Source: Heterohyrax brucei
Lineage: Eukaryota; Chordata; Mammalia; Hyracoidea; Procaviidae
Assembly (NCBI GenBank): GCA_028571685.1
Contig: CM053143.1
Coordinates: forward strand, 141,952,829-142,016,828
Direction of reading: 5' to 3'
DNA: 64,000 bases
This document shows, piece after piece, positions 1 through 9,574 of this stretch. Both the position numbers and the translations under genes were made by a program. A model generated the notes under the pieces. The model had not been told where the DNA came from and searched no databases. It saw nothing but the letters and a program-made list of their open reading frames with translations. The first letter of the stretch is position 1. Each line of letters starts with the position of its first letter.

Positions 1-660
1 CTCTATTTCCACATCTAATCTCGACTACCATCACCGTTATGTCATTATCACTTGACTTTCCTACCCCACCCCCCACCCTCCAAAATCAGTAACATGGATA
101 ATTTTTCTTCAGTTTCACCAGAGTAGGAAGCAGCTAAGGAGGAGACACAAATACAAAGAAACTGACAAAAATGGTATTAGAAGATAAATTCAAAAGGTTA
201 ACAGATACTGGATTTACGGTTCAGTGCCCATAGCAAGTAATAGACCTTGAAATCTAAAATAGATTTCACATCCTTACAGAACAGCTATTAAAGGTAAATA
301 AAGATGGAATGCTTTACAGAGAGTGTATTTAGGAAAGTACTAACTGATTCATACAAATCTCCTTCTACTCACACTTCAATTCGAAAGGATAAATGCTAAG
401 TCAACTTTTTTCCACGATCAAATGGCACTCCACAGAAAGCAATGACCAAGAGCAACTCTGCTGTGTGACATGCGAACCCTACATCCTACGTTAAAAGCAA
501 CAAATGGCTCTGCAAAAAGGTACCGTCAGCTTGATAAACTGTTAGCCTTAATTACTTCCAGTTATTCTGAAAACAATTAAAATATTCTGAGTGGTCATGT
601 AATTTTCCGGGGGATTTTTTTTTTTAGCATTACCATTTGCTGTGATCTACAGAATATAAA
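1..660. other. No recognised feature
   Basis: AT-rich sequence without a repeat that I can name and without a coding frame of interest; presumably intronic. Confidence 0.4.
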
Positions 661-849
661 CCCACCCACCCCCTAGCCAAGTCGGTTGAGACCCACAGCA
701 ACCCTACAGGGTTTTGAAGGCTAGAAACTCTACAGAAGCAGAATGACACATCTCTTTCCCATAGAGTCAGGGGTGGTTTCAAAGAGTTTCAGAGTCGTCC
801 TTTCAGTTTGTAGTTAATTGCTTTAACCACTGCACCACCAAGATTCCTT
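661..849 (-). repeat. AfroSINE, long form
   Basis: In minus orientation it runs from a diverged tail through AACCCTACAGGG to the tRNA-like head, ending in CCACTGCACCACCAAG. It carries the extra middle block (CTACAGAAGCAGAATGACA) typical of the roughly 200-bp form. Confidence 0.8.
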
Positions 850-1518
850 ACATAACACATAAGAAAAAACCCATAACATAGGGAGTCAAAGTCCACTGCC
901 TTCTAACTACCCTAAGTGCAGAGTCCCACAGTACATGCAGAGATAGAAGTGTTAGAAACAATTATCAGTAAGTTGAGGCAATGACTGTTACCTAAAAGAA
1001 TCAAATTCAAAAATTAACAGACCTAAAATAGGTGTTACTCCAGCAGCAGGGTCAGAAATAGCATTGTAAAACAGAAAAAGCAAAAGCTTCCTTTTATATC
1101 AGACACAGACATTTGCAAACGTAACTGGGAAAAAATTTCAATAATAATAGCAACAAAAAGCAACATGCTACATATTAGGAATAAAACTGCATGACACAAA
1201 TGAAGAAATAAAAAAAGCTTACTGGAAGATAAATGTAGAGACATTATATTTCTGGAGCGGAAAGAGTCAACATAAAAAAGCTATCATTTCTCCATTAATT
1301 AAACTACAAATTAAATGTAATCAAATTCCTAGTTCCTCTGCCCCCCTACTTCCTCACCCCAGAAAAGGGGTAGGGAAAAGGAAAGGAGTCAGGAGACACT
1401 GGCAGATTGATGCTAAAGTTTCTCTGTAATAAAAATATATTAGACTTGCCAAGAAATTATTTGAAAAAGAAGAATGAGAATAAACTTGCCCCAACAGACA
1501 TTAGTTCATAGGATAAAG
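850..1518. other. No recognised feature
   Basis: AT-rich, apparently single-copy intronic sequence. The minus-strand frame at 1035-1244 encodes a hydrophobic stretch with no recognisable family and is taken as chance. Confidence 0.4.
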
Positions 1519-1721
1519 CAGAGGTTGGCAAACTTTTTCTGTAAAGGGCCAGATAGTAAACATTTTTGGCTTTGTGAGCCACATAGTCTGTTATGAGTAT
1601 TCTATTATAGCTCAAAAACAACATATAAATGAATGACAGAGGTTAATTCTAATAAAATTCTATTTATAAAAAGTAGGAGATATATCTGATTCGACACATG
1701 ACCATACTTTACCAAACCCTA
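1519..1721 (+). mobile_element. Non-autonomous hAT/Charlie-type DNA transposon fragment
   Basis: It starts with AGAGGTTGGCAAACTTTTTC and continues through TAAAGGGCCAGATAGTAAA, a block shared by a widespread old mammalian hAT-derived repeat. The terminal half ends near ACCAAACCCT. I do not assign a subfamily name. Confidence 0.6.
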
Positions 1722-1732
1722 GTATAAAAGTA

Positions 1733-1895
1733 GAAGCCCTGGTGGCATACTGGTTAAGGGTTGTGGCTGCTAACCAAAAGGCTGGCAGTTCAAATCCAGC
1801 AGGCACTCCTTGGAAACTCTATGGGGCAATTCTACTCTGTCCTATAGCATCACTGTAAGTTACAACTGGCTCAATGGCAGTGGATTTTTTTTTTT
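1733..1895 (+). repeat. AfroSINE, short form, near full length
   Basis: Starts GAAGCCCTGGTGGCATACTG, has the B-box-like AGTTCAAATCC, the central CTATGGGGCAATTCTACTC and ends in CTCAATGGCAGTGG plus a T run. The head resembles tRNA boxes A and B, as in other SINEs. Confidence 0.9.
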
Positions 1896-2424
1896 AGTTT
1901 TTAGTAAAATGGTACAGAATTAAAACAGTCTAGAACACCTTCAAGACGTCAAATCAATGGAAGAGAACTGGTAAACATAAATATGTACTATGTATATAAA
2001 AATACACATATATTTGACAAAGATGGAGTCTCCAACCAATGGGGAAGACGTAAGATTATTCAACAAACATAAGTGCAACTAGCTAACAAATGGAAGACAA
2101 ACAAACATTCTAACCTCACTCAAGACACAGACGGATGAGGAAGGCATCTAAGGCAAAAGGCAAGTTCTTGTTACACTTCTGGGCCCTGCACACACTGCCT
2201 CTACCAACAACTCCCAGCTTTATCTCCTACCCGTCTTCTCCTAGCTCACTCTGCTCAGTAACAGTGACCTTTCTGCCATTCCATGAACACGCCTAGCATA
2301 CTCACCCTACCTTCCACACCAGTGCATCTGCATATACCGTTTCCTTTATCCTGAATCCTATTCCCCAATAAAAGCATGGCTTGCTCTCACCCTTCATAAG
2401 GTTGCCATTTAAAATACCACCTTA
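1896..2424. other. No recognised feature
   Basis: Between a SINE and a mariner; no repeat family recognised. The TA at 2423-2424 is the likely mariner target site. Confidence 0.4.
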
Positions 2425-3714
2425 CGAGGTCTGACAATTAAGTTTGTGAACCCATCCTAGAAAAAGTGCTACCTACCTCCCCTCTCTGCTGAAATATCAC
2501 TAATTGGGTCACCTCTGAAGTACTCCCCTTGGGAAGCTATGCACCAACACCATCACCTAATCCACCCTTCAAAGCCATTCTGGAATGGCCATCAGAGCTG
2601 TCATGGGTCATCTTAGTACCCTGGATGTTGTGAATGTCATCACAAGGTCTTCCTTTCAAAATTTCCTTCATCTTCAGGCAAAGAAAAAAGTCACTGGGGA
2701 CCAGATCAGGTGAGTAGGGAGGGTGTTCCAATACAGTTATTTGCTTACTGGCTAAAAACTCCTTCACAGACAGTGCTATGTAAGCTGGTACACTGTCACG
2801 ATGCAAGAGCCATAAGCTGTTAGCAAAAAGGTCAGGTGATTTTCATCTACCTTTTGCACGCAGCCTTTCCAGCACTTCTAAACAGTAAACATGATTAACT
2901 GTCCAGCTGGTGAAAATTCATAATCAACAATCCTTCTGATACTGAAAAAGGTTACTGACATCATTTTGACTCTTCATTAGTACTCACAGAACTTTTTTGG
3001 CTGTGGAAAACCTGCTGACTTCCATTGTGCACTTTCATGCTTTGTTTCAGGGTTGTGTTTTTACCTCCATGTTTCATCACCAGTAATAACATAATCCAAA
3101 ACACTGTCTTGCCTCTCCACTGTCTTGGCAAACTTTGATTCTCTTCTGCTTTAGTTCATCAGTGAGCTCCTTCAGGACCATTTTTGCACACACCTTACTC
3201 ATGGCCAAGATTTTCCTGTTTCTCAGCAAATGTTTACTTGGTCTGCTATGCTTCTCAGAATCAGCCGCCAATCTGATGCACAATTCAACAAATTTTTGCA
3301 ATGCTTTCCAACACTTCTGCTCATTACTGGCTGCCATGACCTCTCCTCATCAGTGACGCCTTCTCTCCCCTTATGAAAATGTTTATTCCATTTGTACACT
3401 GCCATTTTCTTCATGGCATAATCCCCATAAACTTAGATTAACATGTCCCTGATTTCTATTCCTTTCTTGCCAAGTTTAACAAGAAATTTAATGTATGTTC
3501 ATCACTCTAATTCAAGCTCTGACATTCTCACAACGGCACACAAAAACACGCAACAACAATAAGGAATGCCATTCAGCAAGACACCGACACATGTTGACAT
3601 GAACACAGCTGTAAGACACTGATATACCAAGGTTACGAAACCTTACTGAGTTGTTTGTACAGTGCTGCCAATGCAAGCACACAGTGGCAAGTTCGTGAAT
3701 TTAGTCAGACCTCA
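2425..3714 (-). mobile_element. Mariner transposon, near full length, inactive
   Basis: About 1.29 kb bounded by matching inverted ends (GAGGTCTGACAATTAAG at the left, its inverted counterpart ending at 3714) and flanked by TA on both sides. The transposase reads on the minus strand in broken frames. One piece (2537-2806) contains HPPYSPDLVPSDFF, the block around the last catalytic Asp of D,D(34)D transposases. The first catalytic Asp lies in the GDETW motif near 3080, with a stop a few codons later. It cannot make an active enzyme. Confidence 0.9.
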
Positions 3715-3899
3715 TACACACTTGACTGAGCACCAAACATGACTTATTCTCATTATTATCTTTTGGTGCAACTGATGACTTTTATAAGGGCCTTTCTAGC
3801 CACGGTTTTGTAACTTCCACCAAATGCCTGGGCAGGATGGTGCAAATAAGGTGGATGGAGCTAACTGAAGGGATTCGTTGGTTTTGTCATCCTCTAGGC

Positions 3900-4680
3900 T
3901 TAAGATGAACCATCCTTGAGATGGGCAGGAGGGACCTAGCTACCTAAAAGAAGAAGAGAAGGGAACAGAACATGCCCCTTGAACCTGAGTTCCCTGTGTT
4001 GAGAACCTCCTAGGCTCTGGAGTCAAAGAGACAGCTGTGTAACCAGAGATGGTAAAAATAATGGCAGAGAAATGGTGGCTGCAAAGACAGCAGAACTGAG
4101 GGGCCGGCAGGAGATGGCATGGTGTGCTTCCTGACCATGGAGCAATGAATCTGAGAGTCTTTTAGCATGAGGCTTCCTGGCAGAATGCAGCACCTCTCGG
4201 CACTGTGGGGAGCTAGACTCTGAAGCACAGAGAGAGAGGAGTACCTTCAGGCAGGAAGCTTGCTGGCAGAGTGTGGTGCATCTGGGTATTTGGGGAGCTA
4301 GGCTCCAAGACACCAAGTATGAAAGCTGAGTGTCTTGAGGCAGGAGACTTGCTGGTGGAGTCGGGTGCCTCTGGGCAGTTGGTGAAGCTAGACTTGCTGA
4401 TCCACAGAGCCAAACAGCTGACTGCCTTCAGGCAGGAGGCATGCTTGCAGAGTAGAGTGCCTCTGGGCATCTGGTAGAGCTAGACACACCAAACTACCAA
4501 GCAACAGAGCTAAGTGCCTTAAGGGAAGAGGCTTACTGGTGGTGTGGGCTGCCTCGGTAGAGGTAAAAGGTGTTGTGACACTTGCCCAAGCAGGACAGAA
4601 GTTGAGCCAAGAGGCCTAGAACCAAAGACAGGCCTATCTGAGGGCATGGCTGAGAAAATGCTGTCCTGATCGAAGAACTG
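3900..4680 (+). mobile_element. MaLR-like internal sequence with expanded repeat
   Basis: The segment around the minisatellite resembles the internal part of the LTR element at 58.9-59.9 kb. Both contain GCCTCTGGGC followed by GTGAAGCTA, then a CTTGCCC-AGCAGG block. The boundaries are approximate, and no LTR was recognised on either side. Confidence 0.4.
4150..4562. repeat. Minisatellite, five units of 88-92 bp
   Basis: The landmark GCCTCTGGG or variants recurs at 4191, 4279, 4367, 4459 and 4551, giving spacings of 88, 88, 92 and 92 bp. Each unit also holds a CAGGCAGGA-CTTGCTGG block and GAGCTAGAC. A single related unit occurs at about 59140-59245 inside a MaLR-like element. Confidence 0.85.
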
Positions 4681-4934
4681 TATCCTAAATAAATAACCTA
4701 ACTGTTAATACAGTTTGAGTTCTGTATGGCCATTGTAATGAATCATAAAGCCCAAAAGAGACGTACAGCATGCCAAGAGAGAGACATCTGGTATAAGAAC
4801 TGACAAAAAGGGAGAGGAGGGACGGCTGACTTCTGTATCATAGGAATCAGCTTTGAGCTCATGATCTCAATTCTCCTTCATCCTTGCAAAGTTGGATGAG
4901 GATGTCAGATGCTGCTGCTGCTGCTGCACCATTT

Positions 4935-5143
4935 TTACACATCTTAACACACTTTACTTTCTTGACAGCATTTAGCACTAGCTGGCACTGTATCATCTAC
5001 TTGTCTGCCACTTTCCTCTCCCATTAGAAGGCAAATACCACAAAGGCCAGAACTTGATCTTGTCCACCGCTGTATCCCCTGCACCTAGGATAGCACTTGG
5101 CACATATTAGGTGCTCAATGAATATTCAAGAAATATACAAATG
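4935..5143 (+). repeat. L2 LINE 3' end
   Basis: The old-mammal L2 ending is visible as GCACTTGGCACATATTAGG followed by TGCTCAATGAATATT. A short (CTG)5-6 run at about 4911-4928 lies just before it. Confidence 0.75.
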
Positions 5144-5644
5144 AAGATCCAAATGCGTGAACACTTTAGCTTGATATGTTCAGGGAATTTCAAGTATTTT
5201 CACATTGTTAGACACTTAAATGTGAGAAGTGGCACAGCAAAAGAGGAAACTCAGAAGGAAAGGTCAGAAAATGAAGAACTTGTGAATCCTGTTAAGAATT
5301 TAAACTGAATCTCTTAAAAACGTACATGTCCAATTAGGTCACCAGAGAGTAGGTAAATGTAACAGATAAACATGGAACATCTAAGCAATGTCAATTCTAC
5401 TCAATGGCAATTCATCTAATTTTTTTTTCCTGAAAATATACATGACCAACACACAAGACTTTAAAGAAATATCACTGTCTTGAGCTATGCTGCCAGCATC
5501 CTGAGAGCTTCAACAGCCTCTGCCCTAGCAAAATGTTGCTGAAGAAATTGGAGAAGAACCACTGTAAGAGTCTGGGTACCACGTAGTTTTAAGCAGGAGA
5601 GTTGTTTCAAAAGATCACTCTCTAGGATAAGTGTGTAGCATGGT
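5144..5644. other. No recognised feature
   Basis: No repeat or gene recognised; a 65-codon frame at 5111-5308 has no family resemblance. Confidence 0.35.
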
Positions 5645-6002
5645 AACACATAGCTTGGATTTAGAGTAGACAGCTATCCAAATCAAATGATGTATTACAT
5701 TAGGCAAATCTGCTGCAAAAGATATCTTTAGGTTGCAAAAGATAAATCTTTAGGTATCAAAAACCAAAGTCGTCACCTTGAAGATGAAGATGTGCCTGAC
5801 TCAAGCAGCGCACACAGAAGATCAAAGAACTGATGCTTTTTGAACGGTGGTATTAACGAAGAACAATGAACATGCCTTGGAATGCTAAAAGAATGAACAA
5901 GTCTGTCTTGGAAAAGGTATAGCCAGAATGCTCCTTAGAAACAAGGACGGTAAGACTACATCTTAACATATTTTGGAGATGCTAGAGGAGGGGCCAGTCT
6001 GT

Positions 6003-6163
6003 AGAAGTCCTAGTGGCATAGTGGTTAAGTGCTACATCTGCTAATCAAAAGGTTGGCAAATGGAATCTGCTAAGCACTCCTTGGAAACTCTATGGGGGCA
6101 GTTCTAATTCTGACCTATACAGTCACTATGAATAGGCATCGACTTGACAGCAGTGGTAGGCTA
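6003..6163 (+). repeat. AfroSINE, short form, nested in RTE
   Basis: GAAGTCCTAGTGGCATAGTG head and CGACTTGACAGCAGTGG tail. It splits the RTE text just before its AGTCCCTGG block. Confidence 0.85.
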
Positions 6164-6205
6164 CATAGGTAGTCCCTGGAAAAGGGTATCATGTTTGGTA
6201 AAGTG

Positions 6206-6383
6206 GAAAAAAACAAACAAACCCCAAAAAACACACAGCAGTTGAGATGACTGCAACTCACAGAGACCCTACAGGACATAGAAGAACCGCCCCACAGACA
6301 TCCCAAGGAGCAGCTGGTGAATTTGAACTGCTGACCTTTTGGTCAGCAACTATATCATTCAACCACAATGCCACCAGGGTTTC
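6206..6383 (-). repeat. AfroSINE, nested in RTE
   Basis: A-rich tail, then CAGAGACCCTACAGGACATA, ending in the inverted head ACAATGCCACCAGGGTTTC. The RTE text continues directly after it. Confidence 0.85.
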
Positions 6384-6562
6384 TGGCAGAGGGTCAGCAA
6401 AAACAGAAAGACTCTCAAGGACATGGACTGACACAATGGCTACAACAATGGGCTCAAGCACAATAACAATTGTTAGAACAGTGTAGGACTGAGCAGTCAT
6501 TCTGTTATACATGAGGTCACTATGAGCTGGAACTGACTCCAAAGTACCTAACACCACAAGTT

Positions 6563-7650
6563 ATGCAACTACTGGAAGTCACAGTAACAACACAGGTGAA
6601 GAGAAGAGATCCTAAGTCCAGCGGAGGTGCAGCAAATCCATATTTAAAGTCCATATATAACTCACACAAATTCAACTTCATTCACTGAGGAGGGAAAAAA
6701 GAAAAGAAAGAGAGGAAACGTAATTTCAGTTGTTCAGGCAACTATCTTTGCTTCTATTTAATAAGCACAAGACAGGAAACATGAATCCACTAGTCCCTTG
6801 GTTGGTCTCGGTGTCTATGTGCCAATCACGCATTGTGCATCTCACAACACTATATGAGTTTCATATTTAAAGGTATGTCTTTTTCATAAAATATGGTCCC
6901 TAAATGTAAGCCAGCTGTTTCAACTGGTGCTCAAGTGAAGACCTACTGACCTGTTCCAGTGTTGGACCTATCTGAGACACATCTCCAACAGGGCACCTTC
7001 TGAAATACTCCCAAGGGTTTTTAATATAGGTGACTGTCACCTTACACAAGGACTTGAGAACCCAATCTCTATGTAAAATGTTATTTACTACAAGCAAAAA
7101 CCTCAAAGACTGCCTGCAGGGAGGGCCAGACAGCCAGCTGTGGCCAAGCTGGGAATAACCCACATCTTCGGATTGCTAGTCCAAATATTGTTCCTCTGTT
7201 CTACCTCATCTCTAACTAAGGCAAAAAAATAACCATCTACCTTTACGCTCCAAAAAAGGAAGAAAGCAGCAGCATTTCCCACATAAATTTGTTACTAATC
7301 AAGCATACTTAAAAGTAATTTAATATTAAAAACACTGAAATTCATTAAATCTAAAACAATCTATCAACTTTTTCTTTTCCCTTAAAAAAAAAAAAGGATG
7401 ATGCAGAAAAGATACATAATATTCAGTGTATTTTTATTTCATTGCACTCTTCTGGTCAATATTGATTCATGAAAGTATTCCTCTATTAGACAAACTCCAG
7501 GCAGCCCAAGAGTTAGCAATGTTCTCACGTATAAAAGTCTTTAATGTAGCACTTTGCACAAATGTGCACTGAATAACTGTTTTTTAATGGCACTGAAAAT
7601 GATGAACTAAATCTGGAAAGGCTCTTCAGGGGCTGAAGGAAGGTTTGCAG
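6563..7650. other. No recognised feature
   Basis: AT-rich sequence with an A run at about 7385-7396. No coding frame or named repeat seen; presumed intron. Confidence 0.35.
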
Positions 7651-7659
7651 TCAACTACT

Positions 7660-7888
7660 AACCTAATGAGTTGCAGTCGACTCAATGGCAGTAGGTTCAG
7701 TTTTCCTGGACTAACCGAAAAGGTTGGTGGGCCAAACCAATCCAGTGGCACCACAACAAAAAGGCCCGGCAATTGGCTCCACTGTAGGTCACAGTCAAAG
7801 CAACCCTATGGAGCTCCGTTCTCTATGACACATGGGGTTACCATGAGGTCAGAATCAACGCGACAGCAATGGGTTGGGCTGGATTTGG
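7660..7888 (+). repeat. Two AfroSINE 3' fragments
   Basis: A tail piece (GTCGACTCAATGGCAGTAGG) ends near 7700. A second piece follows, from about CAATTGGCTCCACTGTAGG through GTTACCATGAGGTCAGAATC to GGGTTGGGCTGGATTTGG. Confidence 0.6.
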
Positions 7889-8005
7889 TTTTGCTGTTGT
7901 GTTATGATTGTCCTGGTATTGTCAAAAATGGAGACACAAAACCAGACAAACCAAAGGTTGTCAAAGGTCAGCACTGACTCTCAAACCCTGCTGAGGATGC
8001 AGAGC

Positions 8006-8186
8006 ACCAACCCCCAACCATGAGACTACAAGCCACCAACTGCTAGACCACTAGCCACCAACCACCAGACCAACCTCCAAACCAACCCCCAACCCATCAA
8101 CCACCAACCCTCAACCACCAAACCAACCACCAACCAGCAACCACACCACCAACTATCAATCACCACACCACCAATCACCACATCCA
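8006..8186. repeat. Degenerate CCAAC/ACCA simple-repeat expansion
   Basis: About 180 bp of near-continuous CCAACCA-like words with almost no G on the plus strand. It lies between SINE material at 7660-7888 and a SINE beginning near 8187. AfroSINE tails in this window often read AACCAAACCAAACC, so the tract probably grew from such a tail. Confidence 0.75.
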
Positions 8187-8343
8187 CTGCTGTCACAGTG
8201 GGTCCCACTCACAGTGACCCCAGAGGTCGGGGTAGAACTGCCCTAGAGAGTTTCCAAGGAGTGTCTTGAGGATTTGAACTGCCGACCTTTTGGTTAGCAG
8301 ACGTAGCACTTAACCCACTACGCCACACGCCACCAAGGCTTCC
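8187..8343 (-). repeat. AfroSINE, short form
   Basis: GTAGAACTGCCCTAGAGAG, GAACTGCCGACCTTTTGG and an inverted head ending at CACCAAGGCTTCC. Confidence 0.85.
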
Positions 8344-8549
8344 ATGTAGAATACACACTTCTGTAAATCTGCAAAGGACTGGTACTAACCTTTAATTTCA
8401 ACCACTGAGATAGGGGAGGGAAGGGAGGAGTCCTATTATGCCAGGGTTTCCTACTGCACTATAGCTTAGGAAAAAAAATCCAAGTCCTTAACAAGTCACT
8501 ACAAGGCCCTTTGCGAACTGGTCTAAGTTTACAAGACCTGAGAATGAAC

Positions 8550-8640
8550 TTCATTCAAATAGCTACTCAAATGTCACCTTCCTATCTAAAGCAGCATCTC
8601 CATATTCCAACCTGATTTAGATTTCTCCACCGCATGCATC
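8550..8640 (+). repeat. L2 fragment
   Basis: Contains CTCAAATGTCACCTTCC and a following block typical of L2 3' sequence. Short and diverged. Confidence 0.4.
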
Positions 8641-8910
8641 ACTTTCAGATGTATTTTTAAACAGTACTATCGAGATTTAATTCACATACCAAACAATTCA
8701 CCCATTCAGTGTATATTCAGAGCTGAGCAACCAGCACCATGATCTAATTTTAAAACATTTTTATCACCCCATTAGAAGTCACTTTTCATGTCTCCTCTCA
8801 TCCCTTGAGCACTAAGCAACCACAAATCTCTGTTGCCATAGACTAGCCTATTCTGGATGTTTCATGTCAATGAAATCCTACAACACTGGTCTTGTGTGAC
8901 CCTGATATGG
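8641..8910 (+). repeat. L1 3'UTR fragment
   Basis: The series ATTTAATTCACATACCA, CACCATGATCTAATTT, CATTTTTATCACCCC and CCTATTCTGGATGTTTCATG follows the 3'UTR order of old mammalian L1 (L1M-type). Confidence 0.75.
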
Positions 8911-8929
8911 TATTTTATATATATTTACC

Positions 8930-9066
8930 CTTCGTTGTCTTTCACAGAGTACAAGCTCCCTGCAGAAAGGCATCTTTGTTTTGCTTCGATAACTGCTGCA
9001 TCCCCAACACCTACAACAACACAAGCCTGGCACATGATAGGCACCAATTAATAGCTGAATAAACAC
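8930..9066 (+). repeat. L2 LINE 3' end
   Basis: Reads AGCTCCCTGCAGAAAGGCA, then CCTGGCACATGATAGGCAC and AGCTGAATAAACA, the usual L2 terminal order. Confidence 0.7.
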
Positions 9067-9574
9067 TTCAAAAATACCCTCTAGATTCAGTAATATGAAG
9101 GTTATTCTATAACCTTGGCAAAGCTGGAAATGACAAACTGTTCAGAATGAAGTGGGCTAGCTAAAGATGGAGCAGAAGGCAAAGAAACAGACTGCCAAGT
9201 ACAGACAACTTGTTCAGGAGTGTAACCGTGACAGTGACAAGGAAGAAAGACTACAGTGCACGTGCAACTGAGAGCTTTTAGGTTGGGTTTTATGATGGTG
9301 AAATGTGAGCACGTTTAAAACATTGATATTAGATTTGCATAATACACTGGAAGTTACTTTAACTAGAACATAAAGAGACAGGTCAGACCACAAGCCCAGC
9401 CAGAGCTATAAATGAGGTCAAAGATACACACTATGTGATTTTTAAAAGTACAAACTGCAATTTTGAGATAAAAAAACTAACAATAAAATCAGTTCTACCT
9501 TTAAATGACCAGGCATATAAGACCTATCATGTAGTATACACACTTTTTGTTCAAACTATAAAAAGTAGTGTTTT
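9067..9574. other. No recognised feature
   Basis: No repeat family recognised until the RTE endonuclease text begins. Confidence 0.35.

Larger units (their letters stand above)
5645..6562 (+). mobile_element. RTE (BovB-like) LINE 3' fragment with two SINEs inside
   Basis: Matches the 3' part of the RTE copy at 9.6-12.4 kb: GGCAAATCTGCTGCAAA, then GAACAAGTCTGTCTTGGAA, then AGAATGCTCCTTAGAA. It is interrupted at about 6003-6163 and 6206-6383, resumes at CAGAGGGTCAGC, and ends in the family tail near 6562. Frames are broken. Confidence 0.85.

Noticed and set aside
4911-4928. (CTG)n run as an unstable trinucleotide repeat
   Set aside because: Only about five or six units, too short to be notable.
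8006-8186. CRISPR-like repeat array
   Set aside because: The words are degenerate, have no constant spacer length, and lie in a mammalian SINE context.
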